Assembly: GCA_964394205.1 (NCBI GenBank)
Contig: CAYMVS010000034.1
Coordinates: 1 to 23,120, forward strand
Direction of reading: 5' to 3'
Length of the DNA stretch: 23,120 bases
Source: HGM05190 sp964394205
GTDB taxonomy: Bacteria > Bacteroidota > Bacteroidia > Bacteroidales > Muribaculaceae
Shown here one piece after another: positions 1-7,002 of the stretch. The position numbers were made by a program, and so were the translations under genes. The notes under the pieces are model-generated. The model did no database searches. It saw only the letters and a program-made list of their open reading frames with translations, and was not told the DNA's origin. The stretch's first letter is position 1. Each line of letters opens with the position of its first letter.

Positions 1-1
1 C

Positions 2-244
2 CCCACACCGGTAGGCAACTATGCCCCCGACTGGGCGATAGCGATGCAGAAAGGCGCAGTCAAACACATTTTCTTCATTGCCGAAACCAAAGGCTCGCTT
101 CTGTCAATGCAGCTTAACGCAATAGAAAATGCCAAGATTGACTGCTGCACTCAACTGTTCAGCGAAATCTCAACCGACAACGTCAAGTATCATAAGGTTA
201 CTTGCTACCAAGACCTTATCGACGCTATGACCTCAGCAAAGTAA
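2..244 (+). CDS. Type III restriction enzyme, Res subunit (3' end only)
   Basis: Only the last 80 codons are present; the reading frame is open from the left edge to a TAA. The peptide begins PTPVGNYAPDWAIA and continues with VKHIFFIAETKGSL, which I recognise as the C-terminal part of type III restriction Res subunits (ATP-dependent helicase/endonuclease that works with a Mod methyltransferase). In that region the D of PDWA and the ETK resemble a PD-(D/E)XK nuclease core, so this would be the cleavage domain; that assignment is from family knowledge. The helicase part and any mod gene lie outside the window, so intactness cannot be judged. Base composition is somewhat less GC-rich than the genes to the right. 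An internal ATG at 44 exists but the homology-like sequence starts before it, so it is not the gene start. Confidence 0.8.
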   Translation, partial: PTPVGNYAPDWAIAMQKGAVKHIFFIAETKGSLLSMQLNAIENAKIDCCTQLFSEISTDNVKYHKVTCYQDLIDAMTSAK

Positions 245-301
245 CTATGGACGAGTTCGATTCCTTGTTTAATCTGCGCTGCGGGGAGATTGTGGGGAAA
301 T

Positions 302-333
302 TTTGGGTTGTTTGAAGAAATTTTGTACTTTTG
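302..333 (+). promoter_or_regulatory. Bacteroidetes-type promoter for efp
   Basis: TTTG at 302-305 is followed, after exactly 20 bp, by TACTTTTG at 326-333. This matches the Bacteroidetes -33/-7 pattern (TTTG, TAnnTTTG). Transcription would start near 338-342, giving an efp leader of about 100 nt. The rest of 245-301 holds no gene or clear terminator for the upstream Res gene. Confidence 0.65.
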
Positions 334-338
334 TGTCG

Positions 339-367
339 CCTATAGTGCCCCGACGGGTGGGTATAGG
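339..367 (+). promoter_or_regulatory. Possible 5'-leader hairpin of efp mRNA
   Basis: CCTATA at 339-344 can pair with TATAGG at 362-367, and CCC (348-350) with GGG (355-357) inside it, so the predicted mRNA would begin with a stem-loop. I recognise no known riboswitch here. It could stabilise the 5' end or do nothing. The remaining leader (about 368-438) is AT-rich and unstructured by eye, as is usual before Bacteroidetes start codons. Confidence 0.3.
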
Positions 368-438
368 TGGCGTCGTCTGTTGGTGGCGCTGAATATCAAT
401 TGATTATAATTTAAAAACTCAATCATATTTTTTAAGAA

Positions 439-1005
439 ATGGCAACTACAGCAGATTTTAAGAACGGTATGTGCCTCGACATCGATGGTAACTACTTCTT
501 TATTGTTGAATTTCTCCATGTAAAACCGGGCAAAGGCCCCGCTTTTGTGCGCACAAAGCTGAAAAACGTCAAGACCGGTCGTGTGATAGACAAGACATGG
601 AACTCGGGGGTGAAGGTTGAGGAGGTGCGTATCGAGCGCCGCCCCTACCAGTATCTCTACAAAGATGATATGGGATATAATTTCATGCACACCGAGACTT
701 TTGAGCAGGTGGCTCTTCCCGGCGAGAGCATCGAGGGTGTTCAATTTCTCAAAGAGGGTGACATCTGTGAGGCGATGGTTCACGCGGCTTCCGAGACCAT
801 TCTGACCTGTGAGATGCCCACCAGCGTTGTTCTTGAGATTACCTACACCGAGCCCGGCATCAAGGGTGACACCGCCACCAATACCCTCAAGCCTGCCACT
901 GTGGAGACGGGAGCCGAGGTGCGTGTGCCTCTGTTCTGCAACATTGGCGACAAGGTGCGCATCGACACTCGCGACGGTTCTTACGTAGAGCGCATCAAGG
1001 CTTGA
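439..1005 (+). CDS. efp: Translation elongation factor P
   Basis: EF-P binds ribosomes stalled on polyproline stretches and speeds peptide-bond formation. The 188-residue product has the standard EF-P length and three-domain layout: an N-terminal KOW-like domain with the exposed loop KPGKGPAF at residues 29-36, a central OB fold, and a C-terminal OB fold ending in GDKVRIDTRDGSYVERI. The loop tip carries Lys32, the position that is post-translationally modified in many bacteria; no modification enzyme is encoded nearby. The ATG at 439 follows an AT-rich leader and is preceded by a good promoter, so the start is secure. efp reads in the same direction as the thiamine genes, 71 bp upstream of thiD, separated by a GC-rich hairpin. 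Nothing in it looks defective. Confidence 0.97.
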   Translation: MATTADFKNGMCLDIDGNYFFIVEFLHVKPGKGPAFVRTKLKNVKTGRVIDKTWNSGVKVEEVRIERRPYQYLYKDDMGYNFMHTETFEQVALPGESIEGVQFLKEGDICEAMVHAASETILTCEMPTSVVLEITYTEPGIKGDTATNTLKPATVETGAEVRVPLFCNIGDKVRIDTRDGSYVERIKA

Positions 1006-1036
1006 CAACCGATAAAAGATACAAACATTCCACCGC

Positions 1037-1060
1037 CCGGCCCGCCACCCCGCGGGCCGG
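1037..1060 (+). terminator. GC-rich hairpin between efp and thiD (weak terminator or attenuator)
   Basis: CCGGCCCGC (1037-1045) pairs perfectly with GCGGGCCGG (1052-1060) around a 6-nt loop. It is followed only by TTGCTT, a poor T-tract, so it may terminate partially and let some efp transcripts read into the thi genes. No TAnnTTTG element lies between the hairpin and thiD. Confidence 0.5.
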
Positions 1061-1076
1061 CGTTGCTTAATGAGAT

Positions 1077-1910
1077 ATGAGTAAACGAAAGTACACACCG
1101 GTGCTTACCATCGCGGGGAGTGACCCCAGCGGGGGTGCCGGTATACAGGCCGATTTGAAGACGATTGCCTCGACCGGATGTTACGGCATGAGTGTCATCA
1201 CGGCCCTTACGGTGCAGAACACCTGTGGCGTTGTCTCGTCGACGCCGGTCGACGCCGGCTTGGTCAAGGGGCAGCTCGAGGCTGTGCTCGATGACATCAC
1301 GCCGCGCGCCATAAAGATCGGCATGGTGGCCGACAGCGCCAACGCCCTGGCAATTGCCGAGACGTTGGGCCGGAGGGCCGCGGGGATTCCTGTGGTGCTC
1401 GACCCGGTGATGGTTTCGACCTCGGGGCACAGTCTGTTGAGCGATGATGCTGTCAAGGTGATTGTCGAGCAACTCATCCCTCAGGCTGCCGTCATCACTC
1501 CCAACACCCGCGAGCTTATGGCCCTGACGGCACAGGCTCCCGCCGGCGCGACCGTCGAAGACCGCATGAGGATGCTTGCATCGCGTGGTGTCAGGGCCGT
1601 GCTGACAACCGGTGGCGACAGTGACAACAAGGACTACTCGACCGACCTGCTCTATCTGGCCGACAATGACAAGATGATGGAGCTGAAAGCCGATCGCGTC
1701 AAGACGACCAACACTCACGGCACGGGATGCACCCTGTCATCGGCCATCGCGTCATTTCTCGCTCTGGGCTTTCCTCTCATAGATGCGGTCAAGGCCGGCA
1801 AAAGCTATATAACGCGCGCGCTGATAGCCGGCGCCGATATTGAGCTCGGCCATGGTCACGGTCCGGTCAATCATACATTTAAACCGCGCACGACGCGCTA
1901 CATCTTTTGA
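1077..1910 (+). CDS. thiD: Hydroxymethylpyrimidine / phosphomethylpyrimidine kinase
   Basis: ThiD phosphorylates HMP and then HMP-P with ATP, giving HMP-PP, the pyrimidine substrate of thiamine phosphate synthase. At 277 residues it has normal length for this ribokinase-fold family. The N-terminal signature TIAGSDPSGGAGIQAD (residues 11-26) contains the substrate-binding Gly-rich stretch, and THGTGCTLSSAIAS near residues 214-227, with Cys218, forms the anion hole and phosphate-binding helix. The ATG at 1077 gives the usual start directly before the first beta strand. It opens the thiamine gene run; the thiS start lies 8 bp after its TGA. In Bacteroides operons thiD is often elsewhere, so its lead position here is a local arrangement (inference). 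No promoter of its own is evident. Confidence 0.95.
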   Translation: MSKRKYTPVLTIAGSDPSGGAGIQADLKTIASTGCYGMSVITALTVQNTCGVVSSTPVDAGLVKGQLEAVLDDITPRAIKIGMVADSANALAIAETLGRRAAGIPVVLDPVMVSTSGHSLLSDDAVKVIVEQLIPQAAVITPNTRELMALTAQAPAGATVEDRMRMLASRGVRAVLTTGGDSDNKDYSTDLLYLADNDKMMELKADRVKTTNTHGTGCTLSSAIASFLALGFPLIDAVKAGKSYITRALIAGADIELGHGHGPVNHTFKPRTTRYIF

Positions 1911-1918
1911 CGTTTTCC

Positions 1919-2122
1919 ATGATGAAAGTTATTCTCAACAAACGGGCCGTTGAGGTTGACCTGGGTACCACGGTCGCCACTCTGCTCAGTGACCACAATA
2001 TCAAGCCCCAGGGGGTGGCAACCGCTGTCAACGGTCAGGTTGTCCCGGCAAAACTGCGCGACGTGACAACGCTCAACGAGGGCGACAATGTGGTTGTAAT
2101 CACAGCTTTTTACGGCGGATGA
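1919..2122 (+). CDS. thiS: Sulfur carrier protein ThiS
   Basis: A small ubiquitin-like protein whose C-terminal glycine is adenylated and converted to a thiocarboxylate that donates sulfur to the thiazole ring made by ThiG. The product is 67 residues and ends ITAFYGG, with the essential Gly-Gly terminus; the VNGQVVP and LNEGDNVVVI segments fit the beta-grasp fold. Two adjacent ATGs (1919 and 1922) are possible starts; an upstream in-frame TTG at 1907 overlaps the thiD stop and adds residues not typical of ThiS, so I reject it. The TGA overlaps the next gene's ATG (ATGA at 2119-2122), suggesting translational coupling. The activating enzyme ThiF is not encoded in this window. Confidence 0.94.
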   Translation: MMKVILNKRAVEVDLGTTVATLLSDHNIKPQGVATAVNGQVVPAKLRDVTTLNEGDNVVVITAFYGG

Positions 2123-2712
2123 TAAGGATTGCCGTCACGCCCCCCGCCGCTTTGGTCCATCTGGGGCCGGCGCGCCTTGCAGCCGCCATCGAGGCGTTGC
2201 TTGTCGAGGCCCGTTGGAGCCGTGTGCACCTGAGGCTACCCGAGGCTACGGCACGGCAGACGGCCGATGTCATCTCCTGTATAGACCCTGAGCTATGGAC
2301 GCGGCTCACTCTCCATGATCATCAGGGGGTGGCGGCAAGCTATGGCACAGGGGTGCAGCTCAACTGGCGACACCGCCGGCTTATGGTGCCGCGTGACTAT
2401 ATAAGGTCTCTCAGTGTGTCCTGTCACTCGGTGGAGGAGGTCGAAAGGGTGGCCGCAGAGATATCGCCCGACTATGTGACGCTCAGCCCGGTGTTTGACA
2501 GCGTGTCAAAACCCGGCTATCGCGCGTCTTTTGACCTTGACCACCTTGAAGTGGCCTCTACCGGGGTCGACGTCATAGCCCTCGGGGGGGTCACACCGTC
2601 GCGGGTGCCGGCTCTGGCAATGGCCGGTTTTGCCGGATATGCCGTTTTGGGCTCGTTACCCTGGGAGGCATCGGAAAAAAAACTTATTGCAAAAGCAAAA
2701 GAATTTGAATAA
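2119..2712 (+). CDS. tenI: TenI-like thiazole tautomerase / ThiE paralogue
   Basis: A 197-residue TIM-barrel protein of the ThiE/TenI superfamily. TenI of Bacillus aromatises the thiazole tautomer produced by ThiG and uses a histidine in a VHS-type motif. Here SVSCHSVEE at 99-107 places His103 at that position, followed by DYVTLSPVFDSVSKPGY (118-134) and the phosphate-binding VIALGGVTP. It lacks the DDR and PTST signatures present in the true ThiE next door, so I assign tautomerase rather than thiamine phosphate synthase activity (inference). The N-terminal HLRLPEAT replaces the QLRLKEAT of ThiE. Its ATG overlaps the thiS stop, and its TAA overlaps the thiE start by one base. A run of eight A's sits at 2675-2682 near the 3' end. 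An inactive or regulatory ThiE paralogue is the alternative. Confidence 0.8.
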   Translation: MIRIAVTPPAALVHLGPARLAAAIEALLVEARWSRVHLRLPEATARQTADVISCIDPELWTRLTLHDHQGVAASYGTGVQLNWRHRRLMVPRDYIRSLSVSCHSVEEVERVAAEISPDYVTLSPVFDSVSKPGYRASFDLDHLEVASTGVDVIALGGVTPSRVPALAMAGFAGYAVLGSLPWEASEKKLIAKAKEFE

Positions 2713-3332
2713 TGGTACAATTTATAACCCATCCGTCAACACGATTCAGCATCTCCGAAGAGGTCCAGATGGCTCTTGAAGGGGGCTGCCGCTGGATCCA
2801 ACTGCGCCTGAAGGAGGCCACCGACGAGGAGTTTCGCCAGGTGGCAGCCGAGATTATCCCCCTCTGTGAGGAGGCCGGGGCGTTTCTGGTGTTTGACGAC
2901 CGTGTGGAGCTGACACGCGAGATGCATGTGCACGGCGTTCATCTGGGCAAGAATGACATGCCGCCGGCCGAGGCCCGCGAGCTGTTGGGGCCGGGCGCAA
3001 TCATCGGGGTCACAGCCCACTGTGTCGATGATATCCTTGCCACCCGCGGCATCGACATTGACTATATTGGCTTGGGGCCGTTCAAACCCACGTCGACCAA
3101 GAAAAATCATGCCACGCCCCTGGGCTTGGAGGGGTATCGCGAGATTGTCGGCGCCGCCCGCGCTGCCGGCATCGACACCCCCATCGTGGCAATAGGCGGC
3201 ATTGTGGAGGCCGACATAAAACCGCTCATGGCAGTCGGTGTCAACGGCATTGCCCTCTCTGGAACCATCATCAACGCCGACGACCCGGTGGCTGAAACTC
3301 AAAAAATATTGAAACTATTAACTGACAGATGA
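2712..3332 (+). CDS. thiE: Thiamine phosphate synthase
   Basis: ThiE couples HMP-PP with the carboxythiazole phosphate to give thiamine monophosphate and pyrophosphate. The 206-residue product matches family length. Seen in order: WIQLRLKEAT (residues about 28-37, pyrimidine pyrophosphate site), LVFDDRVEL (metal-binding Asp pair), HLGKNDMP, GVTAHCVDD, DYIGLGPFKPTSTKKNHA (the flexible PTST loop contacting the thiazole phosphate) and VAIGGI plus GIALSGTI (phosphate-binding barrel loops). All key positions appear intact. Start and stop both overlap neighbours (TAATG at 2710-2714; ATGA at 3329-3332), so it is tightly coupled with the tenI-like gene and thiG. Two barrel paralogues side by side suggest divided roles rather than redundancy (inference). 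Confidence 0.95.
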   Translation: MVQFITHPSTRFSISEEVQMALEGGCRWIQLRLKEATDEEFRQVAAEIIPLCEEAGAFLVFDDRVELTREMHVHGVHLGKNDMPPAEARELLGPGAIIGVTAHCVDDILATRGIDIDYIGLGPFKPTSTKKNHATPLGLEGYREIVGAARAAGIDTPIVAIGGIVEADIKPLMAVGVNGIALSGTIINADDPVAETQKILKLLTDR

Positions 3333-4111
3333 CAATGGCAGAAGATATATTTACCCTTGGCGGTCGCCAATTCAAGAGCCGCCTGTTTGTCGGCACGGGC
3401 AAGTTTGCCAGTGACGAGATAATGCTCAAGGCCATATTGGCGAGCAAGAGCGAGATGGTCACCGTGGCCATGCGCCGGGTTGACCTTGACGACACCCAAA
3501 GCGACCACATGCTCTGTCACATAAACCGCGAGCACGTGCAGCTGTTGCCCAACACGTCGGGTGTGCGCGATGCCGACGAGGCTATCCTCGCCGCGCGCCT
3601 GAGCCGTGACTGCTTTGGCACCGACTTTATCAAACTCGAGATACACCCCGACCCCAAATACCTTCTCCCCGACCCGGTGGAGACCCTAAAGGCCACCGAG
3701 GTGCTTGCCAAAGAGGGATTTAAGGTGCTTCCCTACATCCAGGCCGACCCTGTGTTGTGCAAGCGACTCGAGGAGGTCGGCACCGCGGCGGTGATGCCCT
3801 TGGGCGCGCCCATCGGAACCAACATGGGCCTGCGCACACTTGACCTGCTGCAAATCATCATTGCCGAGAGCCGCGTGCCGGTGGTTGTCGATGCCGGTAT
3901 CGGGGCGCCCTCCCATGCAGCTCAGGCGATGGAGATTGGCGCCGACGCCGTGCTGGTCAACACCGCGATTGCCGTCGCCGGTAATCCCGTCGAGATGGCC
4001 ATCGCCTTTGACGAGGCTGTCAAGGCCGGTCGCCGCGGCTATCTGGCCGGACTCGGCGCCACCTCAACCGTGGCCGAGGCCTCTTCACCTTTAACATCTT
4101 TCCTCGATTAA
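3329..4111 (+). CDS. thiG: Thiazole synthase
   Basis: ThiG condenses 1-deoxy-D-xylulose 5-phosphate, dehydroglycine and the ThiS thiocarboxylate into the thiazole phosphate. The 260-residue sequence has the TIM-barrel signatures FKSRLFVGTGKF near the N-terminus, VTVAMRRVDL, the LLPNTSG loop, DFIKLEIHPDPKYLLPD with the DXP Schiff-base lysine at Lys102, VMPLGAPIGTNMGL and VVVDAGIGAPSHAAQAMEIG. The ATG overlaps the thiE TGA; an in-frame ATG two codons later (MAEDIF) is an equally possible start. thiC follows after 12 bp. It would act with ThiH, which supplies dehydroglycine from tyrosine, and with the unseen ThiF. Confidence 0.96.
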   Translation: MTMAEDIFTLGGRQFKSRLFVGTGKFASDEIMLKAILASKSEMVTVAMRRVDLDDTQSDHMLCHINREHVQLLPNTSGVRDADEAILAARLSRDCFGTDFIKLEIHPDPKYLLPDPVETLKATEVLAKEGFKVLPYIQADPVLCKRLEEVGTAAVMPLGAPIGTNMGLRTLDLLQIIIAESRVPVVVDAGIGAPSHAAQAMEIGADAVLVNTAIAVAGNPVEMAIAFDEAVKAGRRGYLAGLGATSTVAEASSPLTSFLD

Positions 4112-4123
4112 AAATTTCAGACC

Positions 4124-5824
4124 ATGGAAGTAAACAATATTGATTTGACAGGCTATCCCGGCTCGGAAAAAGTGTATGTAGCCGGCAAAATCCACGACAT
4201 AAAGGTTGGCATGAGAAAAGTCAACCTGACCCCCACAGTCAAGATAGTTGACGGCGAGCGTCTAAGCCGCGACAATGGCTCGGTCTATATCTATGACACG
4301 AGCGGTGTCTACACCGACCCGTCGGTGGAGATTGACATCAACAAGGGCCTGCCGCGCCTGCGCGAGAGCTGGACCATGCGGCGCGACGACCTCGAGCAGC
4401 TCCCCGAGATAACCTCCGACTATGGGTTGGCGCGCCTCAATGACCCGGCGCTCGACGAGATACGTTTCCCCAGGCGTTACAAGCCGTTGCGCGCCAAGGA
4501 GGGGAGACAAATCACCCAGATGGCACTTGCCCGCCGGGGCGTCATCACCCCCGAGATGGAGTATGTGGCCATCCGCGAGAACCTTAACAACGCCGAGCTC
4601 GGCATCGAGAGTCACATCACGCCCGAGTTTGTGCGCGACGAGATTGCCGCGGGCCGCGCCATGATACCGGCCAACATCAACCACCCCGAGGCCGAGCCCA
4701 TGATTATTGGCCGCAACTTCTCGGTCAAGCTCAACACCAACATAGGCAACTCGGCCTTGTCGTCGGGCATCGAGGAGGAGATACAGAAAGCGGTGTGGAG
4801 CTGCTATTGGGGAGGCGACACATTGATGGACCTCTCGACAGGCAACCACATCCACGAGACACGCGAGTGGATTATACGCAACTGCCCGGTGCCGGTAGGC
4901 ACCGTGCCGGTCTATCAGGCGCTCGAGAAGGTTGACGGCAAGGTGGAAGACCTCACCTGGGAGATCTACCGTGACACACTCATCGAGCAGGCCCAGCAGG
5001 GTGTCGACTATTTCACCATCCATGCCGGCGCGCTGAGAGCCCATGCCGATATGGTGCAGGAGCGTCTGACCGGCATCGTCTCGCGCGGTGGCTCCATCAT
5101 GACCCGCTGGGCTGTGCTCCACGACAGCGAGAACTTCCTCTACACCCACTTTGATGAGATTTGTGAAATCCTGGCCCAATATGACGTTGCTGTCTCGCTT
5201 GGCGACGGGTTGCGCCCGGGCTCGATACATGATGCCAACGACCGCAGCCAGTTCATGGAGCTTGACGTGCTCGGCGAGCTGACCGAGATTGCCTGGCGCC
5301 ACAACGTGCAGGTGCTCATCGAGGGCCCCGGTCATGTGCCCATGCACAAAATCAAGGAGAACATGGAGCGCCAGTTGGAGGCGTGTCACGAGGCTCCTTT
5401 CTACACCCTCGGCCCGTTGACCACCGACATCGCCCCCGGTTATGACCACATCACCTCGGCTATCGGCGCCGCTCAGATTGCCTGGTTGGGAACAGCCATG
5501 ATCTGCTATGTGACCCCCAAAGAGCATTTGGCATTGCCAAACCTTGAGGATGTGCGCAACGGTGTGGTTACCTACAAGATAGCTGCCCATGCCGCCGACA
5601 TGGCCAAGGGTTTCCCCGGTGCCGAGGTGCGCGACAACGCCATGAGCAAAGCGCGTTTCGACTTCCGTTGGAAAGACCAGTTCAACCTATCGCTCGACCC
5701 TGAACGCGCCCGTCAATACTATGTCGAGAGCCGTCCCGACGACGACCGTTTCTGCACCATGTGTGGCCCCAACTTCTGTGCTATGCGCATCAGTCAAAAG
5801 GTCATCGACGAGTGTGCGAAGTAA
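4124..5824 (+). CDS. thiC: Phosphomethylpyrimidine synthase (radical SAM)
   Basis: ThiC rearranges aminoimidazole ribotide into HMP-P, using a [4Fe-4S] cluster and S-adenosylmethionine. At 566 residues it is of the shorter type without the long N-terminal extension of the E. coli enzyme. Recognisable stretches are LNTNIGNSAL, DLSTGNHIHETREWI, VPVGTVPVYQALEKV, HAGALRAH, SLGDGLRPGS, IEGPGHVPMH and PFYTLGPLTTDIAPGYDHI. The C-terminal CTMCGPNFC (Cys544, 547, 552; CX2CX4C) is the non-canonical cluster-binding motif of this family and is intact. The ATG at 4124 lies 12 bp after thiG and the product starts at the usual point for Bacteroidales. thiH follows after 19 bp. ThiC is usually the main regulated step, yet no riboswitch precedes it. 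Confidence 0.97.
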   Translation: MEVNNIDLTGYPGSEKVYVAGKIHDIKVGMRKVNLTPTVKIVDGERLSRDNGSVYIYDTSGVYTDPSVEIDINKGLPRLRESWTMRRDDLEQLPEITSDYGLARLNDPALDEIRFPRRYKPLRAKEGRQITQMALARRGVITPEMEYVAIRENLNNAELGIESHITPEFVRDEIAAGRAMIPANINHPEAEPMIIGRNFSVKLNTNIGNSALSSGIEEEIQKAVWSCYWGGDTLMDLSTGNHIHETREWIIRNCPVPVGTVPVYQALEKVDGKVEDLTWEIYRDTLIEQAQQGVDYFTIHAGALRAHADMVQERLTGIVSRGGSIMTRWAVLHDSENFLYTHFDEICEILAQYDVAVSLGDGLRPGSIHDANDRSQFMELDVLGELTEIAWRHNVQVLIEGPGHVPMHKIKENMERQLEACHEAPFYTLGPLTTDIAPGYDHITSAIGAAQIAWLGTAMICYVTPKEHLALPNLEDVRNGVVTYKIAAHAADMAKGFPGAEVRDNAMSKARFDFRWKDQFNLSLDPERARQYYVESRPDDDRFCTMCGPNFCAMRISQKVIDECAK

Positions 5825-5843
5825 TAACCACTGAGTTAAACAA

Positions 5844-6968
5844 ATGTTTTACGACGAGTTAAAGAAATATTCGTGGGAGGCGACAACCGAGGCCATCGCT
5901 GCCAAGACGCTGGCCGACGTTGACCGCGCCCTGGCCAAACGTCAGCTCGACATTGACGACTTCATGGCGCTGATCTCGCCGGCGGGCGCTCAACGCCTCG
6001 AGCAGATGGCCCAACTGTCGCGCCGGCTGACCCTTTCGCGCTTTGGCAAGACAATCTCCATGTACATCCCGCTGTATGTGTCAAACGCGTGCACAAACCA
6101 CTGTGTCTACTGCGGTTTCAACCACAGCAATCCCCTCGAGAGGGTCACGCTGAGCCTGGAGCGGGTCCGACAGGAGTGTGAGGCCATACGCCGCCTGGGT
6201 CCCTTTGAAAACCTGTTGATAGTGTCGGGCGAGTTTCCCTCGGTCAACGGTGTCAACTACCTGGAGCAGGTGCTGAAGGTGGCGCGCCCCTATTTCAACA
6301 ACCTGACCATCGAGGTCATGCCGATGAAACAGCGTGACTATGAGCGCCTTGTCGGCAGTGGGTTGAACGGGGTGGTCTGCTTTCAGGAGACCTACAACGA
6401 GGCAAACTATAACAAGTATCACCCGCGGGGCATGAAGTCAATCTTTGAGTGGCGCGTCAACGGCTTTGACCGCATGGGCGCCGCCGGTGTCCACAAAATC
6501 GGTATGGGAGTGCTCATCGGCCTCGAGGATTGGCGCACCGACATCACCATGCTTGCCCGCCACCTGCGCTACCTGCGCCGTCATTATTGGAAAACAAAAT
6601 ACAGTGTCAACTTCCCGCGGCTCTGCCCCGCCGAGGGGGGATTTCAGCCCAATATGCCGATGACCGACCGCGAGTTGGCACAGCTCACCTTCGCTTTCCG
6701 AATCTTTGACCACGACGTCGACATCTCCTACTCGACACGCGAGGCCTCCGACTTCCGCGCCAACATGATGTCGCTCGGCGTGACCTCAATGTCGGCGGGC
6801 TCTCACACCGAGCCGGGAGGATATGTCGATGCCGAGCTGCATCCCGACGACCATGCCCTGGAGCAGTTCACCATCACCGATGCCCGGACTCCCCTCCAGG
6901 TAGCGGCCCAAATCCATGCCTTGGGCTATGAACCCGTCTGGAAAGACTGGGACCGCTCTTTTGATTAA
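5844..6968 (+). CDS. thiH: 2-iminoacetate synthase (tyrosine lyase, radical SAM)
   Basis: ThiH cleaves tyrosine with a 5'-deoxyadenosyl radical to give dehydroglycine (2-iminoacetate) and p-cresol; the former goes to ThiG. The 374-residue protein has the canonical radical SAM triad in CTNHCVYC (Cys83, Cys87, Cys90; CX3CX2C), followed by LIVSGEFPSV, EVMPMKQRDYERL, QETYNEANYNKYHP and the C-terminal TSMSAGSHTEPGGY typical of ThiH. Using ThiH rather than the oxidase ThiO fits an anaerobe. It is the last thiamine gene; the next ATG (tricorn-type protease) lies 34 bp downstream with no clear terminator between, so read-through is possible. No thiF follows, unlike the thiSEGCHF order of Bacteroides. 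Confidence 0.96.
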   Translation: MFYDELKKYSWEATTEAIAAKTLADVDRALAKRQLDIDDFMALISPAGAQRLEQMAQLSRRLTLSRFGKTISMYIPLYVSNACTNHCVYCGFNHSNPLERVTLSLERVRQECEAIRRLGPFENLLIVSGEFPSVNGVNYLEQVLKVARPYFNNLTIEVMPMKQRDYERLVGSGLNGVVCFQETYNEANYNKYHPRGMKSIFEWRVNGFDRMGAAGVHKIGMGVLIGLEDWRTDITMLARHLRYLRRHYWKTKYSVNFPRLCPAEGGFQPNMPMTDRELAQLTFAFRIFDHDVDISYSTREASDFRANMMSLGVTSMSAGSHTEPGGYVDAELHPDDHALEQFTITDARTPLQVAAQIHALGYEPVWKDWDRSFD

Positions 6969-7002
6969 ACACCACCATTACCAATCATTTATATCATTGA
7001 TT

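Noticed and set aside
1002..1030. TTGACA sequence near the efp stop as a sigma70-type promoter for thiD
   Set aside because: Bacteroidetes use TTTG/TAnnTTTG rather than the E. coli consensus, and no TATAAT-like box lies at 17 bp.
1070..1084. Tiny frame MRYE-stop overlapping the thiD start
   Set aside because: Four codons can occur by chance and nothing supports a leader-peptide mechanism.
981..1718. 245-codon minus-strand frame across the efp end and thiD
   Set aside because: Shadow of well-supported genes on the other strand.
2675..2682. A8 run near the 3' end of the tenI-like gene as a phase-variation or frameshift site
   Set aside because: Thiamine enzymes are not typical phase-variable targets, and no second-frame product or slippery-site stimulator is evident.
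4262..5590. 442-codon open frame on the minus strand opposite thiC
   Set aside because: The plus-strand ThiC is unmistakable; GC-rich codon bias creates long antisense frames. The translated sequence shows no family features.
6916..7002. Upstream in-frame ATG extending the tricorn-type protease into thiH
   Set aside because: It would overlap thiH and hide a clear signal peptide that begins at the ATG at 7003.
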